This document shows, in pieces, positions 22,259 to 31,424 of a stretch of 64,000 nt of DNA. Under the pieces are notes generated by a model that saw nothing but the letters and a program-made list of their open reading frames with translations, was not told where the DNA came from and made no database searches. The stretch lies in contig JAFXGY010000050.1 of the NCBI GenBank assembly GCA_017536625.1, positions 19,545 to 83,544 of the forward strand, given 5' to 3'. Made by a program: the position numbers and the translations under genes. The first letter of the stretch is position 1. Each line of letters starts with the position of its first letter. This stretch comes from Oscillospiraceae bacterium. Its GTDB lineage: Bacteria; Bacillota; Clostridia; Oscillospirales; Ruminococcaceae.

Positions 22259-23530
22259 TCAGAAGAGGTTTCGGCGGAATTTGTTCCAGCGGCGTTTTGC
22301 AAAAATGACGGAAACGGCGGCAAGAACGGAAAGGATCAGCCACACCGTCATAACAATTCCCCAACCGGTGGTATCGACCAAAGCACCGGTTACCCAGCTC
22401 ATAACCGCGGTGCTGAGGCAAGAAACGGCATTAAGCGTTCCGGTGATCATCGAAACCTTGCCTACATTGTGGAAATACATCGGGATTGTGCCCACTATGA
22501 ACATATTCTGCCCAAGGGAGCAGGCATAGGTTACCGCAAGGGCAACGATGGAAATAACGATGGAGAATTGGCCGAAAAGTGCAAGCATTGCAAGGGCCGC
22601 GGAAGAAATTACAAAAAGAATGAAAAGGGAAGAAAGTTCGTCCCTTGTTTTCATCATGATTTTGTTTGCCATAAGCGGGCCGAAAAGTCCGAAAACCGGA
22701 AGAAGCGTTCCCGCAAGAATGGAAACCACCGCGCTCATTTCAAACATATCGGAAATGAAGGTCGGAACCCAGGTTGACATACAGTCCTTAAGAATTCCCT
22801 GCACTCCGGAAGCAACAGCAAGAGTCATAAGTCCGGAAACGAGCAGGAGTTTTATGAAATTGGAAGGAATTTCGTCATGGGGAACCGCTTCGCCGCTGTC
22901 ATCAACAAAAACGGGGCGTTCTTCCACAATTCCGTTTTTGTCGGTTTTATTTTCAATGCGGGTGGTAACGATTATCCAGACAAGCGCCGCGCCGAAGGTA
23001 AAAACCGCGCCGCTTATGAAGGAAGCCTGCCAGCCTTTTGCGCTTATAAGCAAAGCGGAAAGAATATATGCAAAAAGCGTTCCGCCGGCCATGGTGGTGG
23101 CAAGGGCAGTGCAGGCTTTTTGCCTGCGTTCGCTGTGAACTCTGTCCGAAACGATTTTGCAGATCGGCGCCCAAAGAAGAGCCTGAGAAATGCCGTTTGC
23201 GCTCCAAAGGGCAACCATCAAAGCGAAGGGGGGCGCGAAGCTTATGGCAAGGTTGATAAGGGAAGAACAGGTAAGACCGGTGAAAACAAGATAGCGGGGC
23301 GGAACTTTATCCCCAAGCCAGCCGCTCAGGAACTGACCAAGACCATAACAGATGAAAAAACCGGTGGTGACCGCGCCGGCTTCGGATTTGAGCAGAACGC
23401 CGGAATGGGTCATTTCCGCCATGGAGGCGGAAAAATTGAGCCTTCCTATGTATGAAAAGCTGTAAGCCATCCAGCATACGGCAACAAAAACGGCGGTCAT
23501 TCTGCCGCTTGATATTTTTTTCTTTATCAT
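22259..23530 (-). CDS. Major facilitator superfamily transporter, OPA (GlpT/UhpT)-like
   Basis: The 423-residue protein has about twelve membrane helices. The N-terminal 'YSFSYIGRLNFSASM' is typical of organophosphate:phosphate antiporter-like MFS proteins, with the substrate-site Arg and 'GYGLGQFLSGWLGD'-type loop between helices 2 and 3 ('CYGLGQFLSGWLGDK'). A GlpT-like role would fit the glp operon far downstream, but this is speculation. The ATG at 23530 follows AAAGGCGG; a GTG at 23554 is less likely because it precedes the ribosome site. Confidence 0.8.
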   Translation of the reverse strand: MIKKKISSGRMTAVFVAVCWMAYSFSYIGRLNFSASMAEMTHSGVLLKSEAGAVTTGFFICYGLGQFLSGWLGDKVPPRYLVFTGLTCSSLINLAISFAPPFALMVALWSANGISQALLWAPICKIVSDRVHSERRQKACTALATTMAGGTLFAYILSALLISAKGWQASFISGAVFTFGAALVWIIVTTRIENKTDKNGIVEERPVFVDDSGEAVPHDEIPSNFIKLLLVSGLMTLAVASGVQGILKDCMSTWVPTFISDMFEMSAVVSILAGTLLPVFGLFGPLMANKIMMKTRDELSSLFILFVISSAALAMLALFGQFSIVISIVALAVTYACSLGQNMFIVGTIPMYFHNVGKVSMITGTLNAVSCLSTAVMSWVTGALVDTTGWGIVMTVWLILSVLAAVSVIFAKRRWNKFRRNLF

Positions 23531-23579
23531 TCGACAGCATCCGCCTTTCTGCACAAAATAAATCGATTTGGTTGAATTT

Positions 23580-23608
23580 ATTATATCACTTTTTACATTG
23601 TATTACAA
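23580..23608 (-). promoter_or_regulatory. Promoter of the MFS gene with overlapping palindrome
   Basis: TTGTAA (23603-23608), 17-base spacer, TATAAT (23580-23585) on the minus strand. The perfect palindrome ATTGTA-T-TACAAT (23597-23609) covers the -35 box and is a likely operator. Confidence 0.65.
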
Positions 23609-23662
23609 TATCGCAGAGTTTACAAAAAGAGAATTATCCTTTTGTAAAAACAAAGAGAAAAA

Positions 23663-23697
23663 ATAAAAAATCCCGCACCCAAAAAGAAGTGCGGGAA
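23663..23697 (-). terminator. Terminator of the 136-residue hypothetical gene
   Basis: TCCCGCAC/GTGCGGGA stem followed by TTTTTTATTTT on the minus strand. Confidence 0.78.
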
Positions 23698-23702
23698 GGG
23701 AG

Positions 23703-24113
23703 TTATTTATCAAGAATTTTTATTTCCCTGCTTTCGCAGTCAAAAAGAATTCTGAACCAGCGGGCGATATATCGGTTCCAGCGGTCGGATTCTCCGTCGC
23801 AGTTAGGATAGCTGTCATCCCAGCCGTAAACCGGAAGCTGAAGGGTGATTTCATTTCCGTCGGAAGAAAGACGGATTTCGCCATATTGGGCGGTGTGACC
23901 ATATTTTGACGGGTCTTTATCTACCGGGAAATCCACGAAGCCGAGAGAATTTTTGCTCTCATCAAAAAATTCGATATGCCCGAGGGAATCCATGGTAACA
24001 TATATTTTTTCCTGTTCGAAACAAACCGAAGTGGGAAGGATGGCGTTATAATAAGGCGCTTTTATTTCGATATAATCTTTGTTTTCCGCGCTGTTATAGG
24101 TCTTTTCATCCAT
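23703..24113 (-). CDS. Hypothetical protein (136 residues)
   Basis: I do not recognise this protein. It is soluble, without signal peptide or membrane helix. It is rich in aromatic and acidic residues, with 'PVYGWDDSYPNCDGESDRW' as its most distinctive stretch and a predicted beta-rich fold ('EIRLSSDGNEITLQLPVYG'). AAAAGGAGG lies eight bases before the ATG and a terminator follows the stop, so expression as a single gene is likely. No functional clue comes from the neighbours (MFS transporter and glycolytic operon). Confidence 0.65.
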   Translation of the reverse strand: MDEKTYNSAENKDYIEIKAPYYNAILPTSVCFEQEKIYVTMDSLGHIEFFDESKNSLGFVDFPVDKDPSKYGHTAQYGEIRLSSDGNEITLQLPVYGWDDSYPNCDGESDRWNRYIARWFRILFDCESREIKILDK

Positions 24114-24178
24114 GGTTTGTGCCTCCTTTTAAGTATCTCTGCTTTAAAAATACCACAAATCGCCTTCAAAACAACAAA

Positions 24179-24213
24179 AAAGCACCCGCCGGAAAAGGCA
24201 GGTGCATTTTTTT
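24179..24213 (-). terminator. Terminator of the pgk-tpiA-gpmI operon
   Basis: GCACCCGCC/GGCAGGTGC imperfect stem followed on the minus strand by TTTTTTGTTGTTTT. Confidence 0.8.
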
Positions 24214-24219
24214 ATAAAA

Positions 24220-25725
24220 TCAAAGAATAATGCTTTCGCCGGTCATGCATTCCGGTTTTTCAAGACCGAGAAGTTTGAGCATGGTGGGTGCAATATCCGC
24301 GAGCACGCCGCCTTCTCTCAGTTCGCAATCATGGTTATAAACGATGAAGGGAACGGGGTTTGTGCTGTGTGCGGTAAAGGGGCTGCCGTCTTTTGCAAGC
24401 ATAACGTCTGCGTTGCCGTGGTCGGCGGTGATGAGAACGGCGCCGCCGAGCTCTTTGACCTTTTCGCAGATTTTGCCGAGGCATTCATCAACCGCTTCGC
24501 AGGCGGCAACAGCCGCTTCAAAAACTCCGGTATGGCCGACCATATCGGTGTTTGCGTAGTTGAGGATTATTACGTCATGTTCGTTTTTATCAAGCTCTTC
24601 AAGAAGCTTTTCGGTGACAAGATATGCGCTCATTTCCGGTTGGAGGTCATAAGTCGCTACGTTCGGGGAAGGGATAAGATCCCTGTCCTCGTTTTTATAG
24701 CAGGCTTCAACGCCGCCATTGAAGAAGAAAGTTACATGGGCATATTTTTCCGTTTCCGCAATTCGGAGCTGGCGAAGACCTTTTTTTGCGATATATTCGC
24801 CGAAGGTATCTTCAAGAACAAGGGGAGGATATGCTACCTTTACGTTTTCAAGGGTTTCGTCATACTGTGCCATGCAGACATAGCAGACTTCCTTTGCGGT
24901 TCTTTCGAATCCGGAAAATTCCTTATCAATGATAGCACGGGTCATTTCTCTTGCTCTGTCGGGGCGGAAGTTCGCGAAAATTACGGAATCGCCGTCTTTA
25001 ATGCCGGCTTCTTTTTCGCAGATGAAGGGAACGATGAATTCATCGGTAATTCCTTCGTCATAACTCTTCTGAACAGCCTCTGCGGCGTTTTCTTCAAAGG
25101 GAGCATCACCGAGGACGAGAGCTTTATAATGCTTTTCAACACGGTCCCAGCGCTTATCACGGTCCATGCCGTAATATCTTCCGCCGACAGAAGCGATTTT
25201 TCCGATTCCGGTTTCGGAAAGCTTTGCCTGAAGTTTTTCGATATATCCTTTGCCGGAAGAAGGGGGAACGTCCCTTCCGTCCATAAAGCAATGGAGATAA
25301 ACTTTGGAAAGACCGTTTTTCTTCGCCATGTCAATAAGGCCGAAGATATGCTCAAGATGGCTGTGAACACCGCCGTCGGAAAGAAGTCCGAGGATATGGA
25401 GTGCGGAATCGTTCTTTCTGCAGTTTTCCATGGCGGAAAGAAGCGCTTCGTTTTCAAAGAAGCTTCCGTCGCGGACTGCATTGGTAATGCGCATAAGGGG
25501 CTGATAAACGATTCTTCCTGCGCCGATGTTGGTGTGGCCGACTTCGGAGTTTCCCATCTGTCCTTCCGGAAGACCGACGTCAAGTCCGGAAGCACCGATG
25601 ATGGTTTTGGGGCAGGATTCTTTTATTTTGTCAAGATTCGGCATTTTTGCGGCGCGGATGGCATTTCCGTAATCGCTTTCGTTATATCCGAATCCGTCGA
25701 GTATCATTAAAACAAGTGGTTTCAT
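24220..25725 (-). CDS. gpmI: 2,3-bisphosphoglycerate-independent phosphoglycerate mutase
   Basis: Converts 3-phosphoglycerate to 2-phosphoglycerate in glycolysis using two Mn2+ ions. The 501-residue length is typical. Catalytic Ser60 lies in 'GQMGNSEVGH'. Metal-site motifs 'LMILDGFG' at the N-terminus, 'NYANTDMVGHTG' and 'ITADHGNAD' near the C-terminus are all present, together with 'FMDGRDVPPSS' and 'NFRPDRAREM'. It is the last gene of pgk-tpiA-gpmI, 15 bases after tpiA. Confidence 0.97.
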   Translation of the reverse strand: MKPLVLMILDGFGYNESDYGNAIRAAKMPNLDKIKESCPKTIIGASGLDVGLPEGQMGNSEVGHTNIGAGRIVYQPLMRITNAVRDGSFFENEALLSAMENCRKNDSALHILGLLSDGGVHSHLEHIFGLIDMAKKNGLSKVYLHCFMDGRDVPPSSGKGYIEKLQAKLSETGIGKIASVGGRYYGMDRDKRWDRVEKHYKALVLGDAPFEENAAEAVQKSYDEGITDEFIVPFICEKEAGIKDGDSVIFANFRPDRAREMTRAIIDKEFSGFERTAKEVCYVCMAQYDETLENVKVAYPPLVLEDTFGEYIAKKGLRQLRIAETEKYAHVTFFFNGGVEACYKNEDRDLIPSPNVATYDLQPEMSAYLVTEKLLEELDKNEHDVIILNYANTDMVGHTGVFEAAVAACEAVDECLGKICEKVKELGGAVLITADHGNADVMLAKDGSPFTAHSTNPVPFIVYNHDCELREGGVLADIAPTMLKLLGLEKPECMTGESIIL

Positions 25726-25740
25726 AGGGTGTTTTTCTCC

Positions 25741-26508
25741 TTAAACGGAAGCTGCTGCAACGATTGCGGCGAAATCCGGAGCTTTGAGGGAAGCGCCGCC
25801 GATAAGTCCGCCGTCAACGTTTTCTTTGGAAAGAAGCTCTGCGGCGTTCTTTGCGTTCATGCTGCCGCCATACTGAATGGTGATGGCTTCTGCGGCTTCT
25901 GCGGAATAAAGTTTTGCGATAAGTGCGCGGATGAATGCGCAGGCTTCTTCTGCCTGGTCTGCGGTGGCGGTAACGCCGGTTCCGATTGCCCAGACGGGTT
26001 CATAGGCGATGATGATGTTTTTAAGTTCCTCTTCAGAAACTCCGCCGAGGGCAACTTTAAGCTGTTTGCCTACTACCTCTTCCATAATGCCCTGTTCGCG
26101 CTCATTAAGAAGTTCGCCGCAGCAAAGAATTACGGTAAGACCTTCATCAAGGGCGGCACGGGTTCTTTCGTTTACTGTTTCGTCGGTTTCGCCGAAGTAC
26201 TGTCTTCTTTCGCTGTGACCGATGATTACGTATTCTGCACCGACTTCCTTGATCATGGAAGCGGGAATTTCGCCGGTGAATGCGCCGCCGGGTGCCCAGT
26301 GGCAGTTCTGTGCGCCGACTTTTACGTTGGAACCGGAAGTTGCGTTGACTGCGGTTTCAAGGTCAAGATAGGGGGTGCAGACCACAACGGAGCAGTCCGC
26401 ATCTTTAACGAGAGGAAGAAGTTCTTCGATAAGAGCTTTTGCCTCTGCGCGGGTTTTGTTCATTTTCCAGTTGCCGGCAATAACAGCGGCGCGTTTGGAT
26501 TTATTCAT
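25741..26508 (-). CDS. tpiA: Triosephosphate isomerase
   Basis: Interconverts dihydroxyacetone phosphate and glyceraldehyde 3-phosphate. The 255-residue TIM barrel shows 'AGNWKMNKT' (catalytic Lys), 'IIGHSERR' (catalytic His), 'AYEPVWAIGTG' (catalytic Glu) and the phosphate-binding 'QYGGSMN' and 'DGGLIGGAS'. A longer in-frame extension to 26640 reads through the repeat element and is rejected; AAAGGA (26517-26522) sits nine bases before 26508. It is preceded by the structured repeat that separates it from pgk. Confidence 0.97.
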   Translation of the reverse strand: MNKSKRAAVIAGNWKMNKTRAEAKALIEELLPLVKDADCSVVVCTPYLDLETAVNATSGSNVKVGAQNCHWAPGGAFTGEIPASMIKEVGAEYVIIGHSERRQYFGETDETVNERTRAALDEGLTVILCCGELLNEREQGIMEEVVGKQLKVALGGVSEEELKNIIIAYEPVWAIGTGVTATADQAEEACAFIRALIAKLYSAEAAEAITIQYGGSMNAKNAAELLSKENVDGGLIGGASLKAPDFAAIVAAASV

Positions 26509-26525
26509 TGATATCGTCCTTTCAA

Positions 26526-26640
26526 AAGCGCCCCTTGTCAAAGGGGAGAGGGCCACGAAGTGGCGAGGGGATTCATAAAAAAGAATCCTTCCACCGTGCC
26601 ATACGGCAACGATCCCCCTCCCTTTAGGCAAGGGAGGCAA
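26526..26640. repeat. Structured dispersed repeat, copy 3, inside the glycolytic operon
   Basis: CCCCTT-GTCA-AAGGGG (26531-26544 region), GCCACGAAGTGGC, then GAGGGGATTC facing GAATCC. A second half follows with CCGT/ACGG and CCTCCCTT/AAGGGAGG hairpins. It fits exactly between the tpiA ribosome site and the pgk stop, so the operon is not interrupted. The intercistronic RNA would fold strongly. Confidence 0.7.
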
Positions 26641-26643
26641 TTA

Positions 26644-27834
26644 TTATTTCTCGTTAAGAGCTGCAATGCCGGGAAGTTCGAGTCCTTCGAGGAATTCGAG
26701 GGAAGCGCCGCCGCCGGTGGAGATATGGGTCATTTTATCTGCAAAGCCGAGTTTGGTTACTGCAGCAACAGAATCGCCGCCGCCGATGATGGAAATGCAG
26801 TCGGTTTCTGCAATGGCTTCTGCAACTGCGAAGGTGCCGCCTGCAAAGTTTTTGAATTCGAAAACGCCCATGGGTCCGTTCCAGATAACGGTTTTTGCGT
26901 TTTTGACTGCTTCTTTGAAGAGTTTAACGGATTTGGGACCGATATCCATGCCCATAAGGCCTTCGGGAATATCTTTGCCTTCAACAAGAACGGGTTCTGC
27001 GTTTTCGTCGAATTTATCTGCGGCAATATGGTCAACGGGAAGAAGGAGAGAAACGCCTTTTTCCTTTGCTTTTGCAAGAAGTTCGGAAGCGAGTTCAAGT
27101 TTATCTTCTTCGCAAAGGGAAATGCCGACATTATGGCCTTCTGCTTTAAGGAAGGTGTATGCCATTGCGCCGCCGACGATAAGGGTATCAACTTTTTCGA
27201 GAAGGTTGGTGATTACGCCGATTTTATCGGAAACTTTTGCGCCGCCAAGAACAGCAACGAAAGGTCTTACGGGGTTATCAAGAGCTTTGCCCATAACGTC
27301 GATTTCCTTCTGGATAAGGAAGCCGCAAACAGCGGGAATGTAATCTGCAACGCCGGTGGTGGAAGCATGTGCTCTGTGGGCGGTGCCGAATGCATCGTTT
27401 ACGAAAATTTCAGCAAGGGAAGCAAGTTCTTTTGCGAATTCGGGTGCGTTTTTGGTTTCTTCTTTATAATAACGAACGTTTTCAAGAAGGGCAACTTCAC
27501 CTTCTTTAAGGGTTGCGGAAATATCTTTTGCGTCTTCGCCGATGACGTCTTTGCTCATTCTTACTTCGCAGCCGAGAAGTTCGGAAAGTCTTGCTGCAAC
27601 GGGAGCAAGAGAGAATTCCGGAAGCCATTCACCTTTCGGTCTTCCAAGATGGGAGCAGAGGATTACCTTTGCGCCGTTATCTTTGAGGTATTTGATGGTG
27701 GGGAGTGCTGCAACGATTCTTTTATCGTTGGTGATGACGCCTTCTTTAAGCGGTACGTTGAAATCGCAGCGGACAAGAACTTTTTTGCCGGCCACTTCGA
27801 TGTCTTTTACGGACATTTTGTTTGCGGTGTTCAT
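26644..27834 (-). CDS. pgk: Phosphoglycerate kinase
   Basis: Transfers phosphate from 1,3-bisphosphoglycerate to ADP. The 396-residue protein has '[11 protein letters not shown]', 'CSHLGRPKG', '[11 protein letters not shown]', '[15 protein letters not shown]', '[11 protein letters not shown]' and the C-terminal 'GGGDSVAAV' and '[13 protein letters not shown]'. The ATG at 27834 has AAAGGA about eleven bases upstream, and a longer in-frame extension is unconvincing. It is the first gene of the glycolytic operon. gapA and eno are not in the window. Confidence 0.97.
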   Translation of the reverse strand: MNTANKMSVKDIEVAGKKVLVRCDFNVPLKEGVITNDKRIVAALPTIKYLKDNGAKVILCSHLGRPKGEWLPEFSLAPVAARLSELLGCEVRMSKDVIGEDAKDISATLKEGEVALLENVRYYKEETKNAPEFAKELASLAEIFVNDAFGTAHRAHASTTGVADYIPAVCGFLIQKEIDVMGKALDNPVRPFVAVLGGAKVSDKIGVITNLLEKVDTLIVGGAMAYTFLKAEGHNVGISLCEEDKLELASELLAKAKEKGVSLLLPVDHIAADKFDENAEPVLVEGKDIPEGLMGMDIGPKSVKLFKEAVKNAKTVIWNGPMGVFEFKNFAGGTFAVAEAIAETDCISIIGGGDSVAAVTKLGFADKMTHISTGGGASLEFLEGLELPGIAALNEK

Positions 27835-27905
27835 GTGGAAAACATCCTTTCTATGGTTAAAATATTTTAAAACTTTTAAAAACGAAGCCAAATTACTTCA
27901 TATTA

Positions 27906-27934
27906 AATATATAATAAAATTATATATTTTTCAA
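27906..27934 (-). promoter_or_regulatory. Probable promoter of the glycolytic operon
   Basis: TTGAAA (27929-27934, minus strand), 17-base spacer, TATATT (27906-27911). The area is AT-rich, so the assignment is tentative. The 290-base gap to the lipoprotein gene contains no gene; a GC-rich stretch at 27940-27975 could fold. Confidence 0.45.
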
Positions 27935-28076
27935 GGAAAAAAGCTCCACTTCGGCGAAATGTTCAAGGGCGGGCTTTTTAAAGGATTCTATTGTTAAAAA
28001 TTTATAATAAAAGGCTTTTGCAAAAAGACTTTACCTTGTGCAAATTCACATTTTGCGCCTTTTGGCAAAAAGACGC

Positions 28077-28112
28077 AAAAAAGCGCCTTCGGAAAAACCG
28101 AAAGCGCTTTTG
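28077..28112 (-). terminator. Terminator of the 247-residue lipoprotein gene
   Basis: AAGCGCCTTCGG/CCGAAAGCGCTT imperfect stem with TTTTTTGC on the minus strand. Confidence 0.72.
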
Positions 28113-28124
28113 GTTTGCGGGGTT

Positions 28125-28868
28125 TTATTCTTCGCCGGTCCAATATTCCACAATTTCATAGGAATCGGGCATCGAAACAAGAGAAGGATTGAGATATTTA
28201 TTGAATGCGGTGATGTTTTCGATGGTGATTTTTTCGCCCTGTTCAACGGTCATTCCGCAAAGAACGGTGTTTTCAAAATAAAAGGTGATATCGCCTTTTT
28301 CGGTGGAATAACGCTCGAAGCGGCAATTTTTTCCTCCGAAGGATTCAGTTCCGGCGGAGGAAAAGGCAATATCCTCTGCAGAAATTTCGAAGGGAACTGC
28401 CTTATAATTTGCGGGGTTCACGGTGAACATTTTTTCCTGGTCATCGTCGATATAATAATAAATTCCGCCGTCGAGAACGATATGTTCATGGGGAATCACA
28501 GGTTCGATGACGTTGCCTTCGTCGTCATATTGGGGTTCGGTGATTTCAAGCTCCGCAGGTTCCGGATAGCTTGAACCGGTGCGGAGTCCGTTGCTTCCGT
28601 GCATAACTTCGGTTCCGTCATCAAGAACATAGACCATATTGTAAGTTCCGCTTTTAAGCATATTCACATATCCTTCGGAAAGGATTATTTCGTGATTTTC
28701 CGTTTCGTTTTCCATTCCGGTCATCTGGGCAATGATAAGTTCGATGTCGTTAGGAATAAGGGCGGAAGCTTCATCCAGCCAGGAACTTATGGTTTCTGCC
28801 GGGGAGCATCCGGAAAAAGCAAGGAGCATTGCGGCGGAAAGAAAAGCCGCAAGAATTTTTTTTGCCAT
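28125..28868 (-). CDS. Putative lipoprotein of unknown function
   Basis: A 247-residue exported protein with signal peptide and lipobox 'LAFSGC' (Cys21). The mature part is acidic and beta-rich. It contains a long Glu/Pro segment ('PAELEITEPQYDDEGNVIEPVIPHEH', about 100-128) and ends '...YEIVEYWTGEE'. Similar small lipoproteins occur in gut Clostridia, but I cannot assign a family. GCAGGAGG precedes the start. It is divergent from DUF1846 and monocistronic. Confidence 0.7.
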   Translation of the reverse strand: MAKKILAAFLSAAMLLAFSGCSPAETISSWLDEASALIPNDIELIIAQMTGMENETENHEIILSEGYVNMLKSGTYNMVYVLDDGTEVMHGSNGLRTGSSYPEPAELEITEPQYDDEGNVIEPVIPHEHIVLDGGIYYYIDDDQEKMFTVNPANYKAVPFEISAEDIAFSSAGTESFGGKNCRFERYSTEKGDITFYFENTVLCGMTVEQGEKITIENITAFNKYLNPSLVSMPDSYEIVEYWTGEE

Positions 28869-29005
28869 TTTTTAATCCTCCTGCAAGATTTTTTAATTTT
28901 TTATCAATCCTTATTATTGACTGAAAATGCAAATGGGGTTATAGTTATAAGGTGGTATATTTTGAAAACCTATTATAAAAGTAATTATAGCGGATTTCGT
29001 TTCTT

Positions 29006-29034
29006 TTGTCACCACTTTTGAAAAAAGTTAATAT
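29006..29034 (+). promoter_or_regulatory. Probable promoter of the DUF1846 gene
   Basis: TTGTCA (29006-29011), 17-base spacer, TAATAT (29029-29034). Confidence 0.45.
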
Positions 29035-29071
29035 ACTTTTTAAAAATATAATTCGGGTTTCAGGGGGAAAT

Positions 29072-30556
29072 ATGCAGAAAACAGGTTTTGACAGCGCAAA
29101 ATATTTTAAAATGCAGTCCGAAAAGATTAAGGAACGCATTAAAGAATTCGGCGGAAAGCTCTATCTTGAATTCGGCGGAAAGCTTTTTGATGACTTTCAC
29201 GCATCAAGGGTACTTCCGGGTTTTGCCTATGATTCAAAGGTAAAGCTCCTTTGCGAAATGAAGGACCAGGCGGAAATCATCATTGTAATCAACGCCACCG
29301 ATATCGAAAAGAACAAAGTCCGCGGAGATCTCGGAATCACCTATGACCTTGAGGTAATGCGCCTTATCGATGCTTTTTCCTCTCTCGGTCTTTATGTAGG
29401 AAGCGTCATCATCGCCCAATATTCCGGACAGAGAGCTGCGGATGCCTTCCGCAAAAAGCTGGATTCTCTCGGAATAAAAAGCTATATCCACTATCCGATA
29501 GAAGGTTACCCCATGGATGTGAACTTCGTCGTAAGCGACGAAGGCTTCGGACGCAATGACTATATTGAAACCACAAAACCCCTTGTTGTGGTAACTGCGC
29601 CCGGTCCCGGAAGCGGAAAAATGGCAACCTGCCTTTCACAGCTTTTCCATGAAAACAAACGCGGAGTCAAAGCCGGCTATGCAAAATTCGAAACCTTCCC
29701 GATCTGGAACCTTCCGCTCACCCATCCGGTGAACCTTGCTTATGAAGCAGCCACCGCCGATCTTGATGACGTCAATATGATCGACCACTATCATCTTGCC
29801 GCTTATGGCGAAATGACAGTCAACTATAACCGCGATATCGAAGTTTTCCCGGTACTCAACAGGATTTTTGAAACCATCCTCGGCGAAAGCCCCTATAAAT
29901 CCCCGACGGATATGGGCGTCAATATGGTCGGAAACTGCATCAGCGACGATGAAGTTGTTTGCGAAGCCGCAAAGCAGGAAATCATCCGCCGCTTTTATGA
30001 AGCCGCCTGCGAATACCGCCAGGGAAAATGCGACGAAAACCCCATGCTCAAAGTGGAACTTCTTATGGAACGTGCAGGGGTTGGAATCGAAGACAGACCG
30101 GTTGTCGGTGCGGCGAACGCAAAAGCGGAAGAAACCGAAATGCCCGCCACCGCCATCGAACTCAAAAACGGAAAAATCATCGTCGGAAAAACAAGTTCTC
30201 TTCTCGGTTCTTCTGCCGCAATGCTCCTCAATGCCCTCAAGGAAGTTGCAGGAATCGAAGATTCCGTCGATATAATCGATCCACTTGTTCTCAAACCCGT
30301 CGAGGATCTTAAAAAGAACCATCTTGGCCACAACAACGCAAGGCTCCACCTTGATGAAGTGCTTCTTGCTCTTGCCATAAGCGCACCGAAGAACCCGGAT
30401 GCGGCAAAGGCTCTTAATTGCCTCGAAGAACTCCGCGGATGCGAATGCCATTCCACCGTGATTCTTTCCCAGGTGGATACCCAGACCTTCAAAAAGCTCG
30501 GGCTCAACCTTACCTGTGAACCCAAATACCGCAACAAAAAACTTTATCACGCATAA
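29072..30556 (+). CDS. DUF1846 domain-containing protein
   Basis: The 494-residue protein matches DUF1846 (PF08903) from end to end, a family widespread in Firmicutes without an established function. Motifs include 'FGGKLFDDFHASRVLPGF' near the N-terminus, a P-loop-like 'VTAPGPGSGKMATCLSQL' (about 175) and 'TDMGVNMVG'. A role in purine or nucleotide handling has been suggested from structure, but nothing here tests it. The ATG at 29072 follows AGGGGGA and replaces a longer, poorly supported start. It lies 12 bases before the exonuclease gene, so they form an operon. Confidence 0.9.
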   Translation: MQKTGFDSAKYFKMQSEKIKERIKEFGGKLYLEFGGKLFDDFHASRVLPGFAYDSKVKLLCEMKDQAEIIIVINATDIEKNKVRGDLGITYDLEVMRLIDAFSSLGLYVGSVIIAQYSGQRAADAFRKKLDSLGIKSYIHYPIEGYPMDVNFVVSDEGFGRNDYIETTKPLVVVTAPGPGSGKMATCLSQLFHENKRGVKAGYAKFETFPIWNLPLTHPVNLAYEAATADLDDVNMIDHYHLAAYGEMTVNYNRDIEVFPVLNRIFETILGESPYKSPTDMGVNMVGNCISDDEVVCEAAKQEIIRRFYEAACEYRQGKCDENPMLKVELLMERAGVGIEDRPVVGAANAKAEETEMPATAIELKNGKIIVGKTSSLLGSSAAMLLNALKEVAGIEDSVDIIDPLVLKPVEDLKKNHLGHNNARLHLDEVLLALAISAPKNPDAAKALNCLEELRGCECHSTVILSQVDTQTFKKLGLNLTCEPKYRNKKLYHA

Positions 30557-30568
30557 AGGAGATTTTTT

Positions 30569-31321
30569 ATGAAATTTGTATCCTGGAACGTAAACGGTCT
30601 TCGTGCCTGCATGGGAAAAGGCTTTTTGGAAAGCTTCAATGAAATGGATGCGGATTTCTTCTGCCTTCAGGAAACAAAGCTTCAGCCGGACCAGATAAGC
30701 CTTGAACTTCCCGGATATTATCAGTTCTGGAACAGCGCCGAGAAAAAAGGATATTCCGGCACAGCAATTTTTACAAAGCACGAACCTCTTTCCGTAGCAT
30801 ACGGAATCGACGTTGAACGCCATGACCATGAGGGAAGGGTTATCACCCTTGAATACCCGGATTTTTACCTTGTTGACGTTTATGTTCCCAACGTCCGCCG
30901 CGAACTTGAACGCCTTGAATACCGCATGGACTGGGAAGACTGCTTCAGGGAATATCTTCTTTCCCTCGATAAGCACAAGCCCGTAATCGTCTGCGGCGAT
31001 ATGAACGTCGCCCATGAGGAAATCGACCTTAAAAATTATAAAACCAACCGTGGCAACGCTGGCTTTACCGATGAAGAGAGGGCAAAAATGACCGAACTTC
31101 TGGAATCCGGCTTTGCGGATACCTTCCGTTATTTCTATCCGGATATGACCGGGGCTTATTCCTGGTGGAGCTATATGTTCCATGCAAGGGAAAAGAACAC
31201 CGGATGGAGAATCGACTATTTCCTCTGTTCAAAACGCTTCTGCGAAAAGCTGGAGGACAGCATGATCTATCCCCAGTATCTTGGAAGTGACCATTGCCCC
31301 GTTGCAATAACAACAAAATAA
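30569..31321 (+). CDS. xth: Exodeoxyribonuclease III / AP endonuclease
   Basis: Cleaves DNA at abasic sites and removes 3' blocks in base-excision repair. The 250-residue enzyme has 'SWNVNGLRA' (metal-site Asn7), 'LQETKLQ' (Glu35), 'VYVPN', 'CGDMNVAH' (catalytic Asp/Asn), 'WRIDYFL' and the terminal 'GSDHCPV' (catalytic Asp-His). AAAGGAGA precedes the ATG. It is co-transcribed with DUF1846 and closed by a strong terminator. Confidence 0.96.
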   Translation: MKFVSWNVNGLRACMGKGFLESFNEMDADFFCLQETKLQPDQISLELPGYYQFWNSAEKKGYSGTAIFTKHEPLSVAYGIDVERHDHEGRVITLEYPDFYLVDVYVPNVRRELERLEYRMDWEDCFREYLLSLDKHKPVIVCGDMNVAHEEIDLKNYKTNRGNAGFTDEERAKMTELLESGFADTFRYFYPDMTGAYSWWSYMFHAREKNTGWRIDYFLCSKRFCEKLEDSMIYPQYLGSDHCPVAITTK

Positions 31322-31333
31322 TCAAAAGCGCAA

Positions 31334-31374
31334 AAAGCGGCATATTCCCGAAAAAGGAATATGCCGCTTTTTTA
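31334..31374 (+). terminator. Terminator of the DUF1846-xth operon
   Basis: A 15-bp stem AAAGCGGCATATTCC/GGAATATGCCGCTTT is followed by a T tract. Confidence 0.9.
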
Positions 31375-31377
31375 AAA

Positions 31378-31410
31378 ACAAAAATGCGCACCCTTTCCGG
31401 GTGCGCATAA
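31378..31410 (-). terminator. Terminator of the Ig-like surface protein gene
   Basis: ATGCGCACCC/GGGTGCGCAT stem with TTTTTGTTTTT on the minus strand. Confidence 0.82.
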
Positions 31411-31424
31411 TTTTTTTGTTTCAA

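Noticed and set aside
24202-25710. 502-codon open frame opposite gpmI
   Set aside because: Cys/Phe-rich translation without any family resemblance, fully covered by gpmI on the other strand.
26509-26640. N-terminal extension of triosephosphate isomerase
   Set aside because: It reads through the structured repeat and the gene's own ribosome site.
29636-31183. 515-codon minus-strand frame across DUF1846 and xth
   Set aside because: It crosses two unrelated genes and lacks any domain; antisense artefact.
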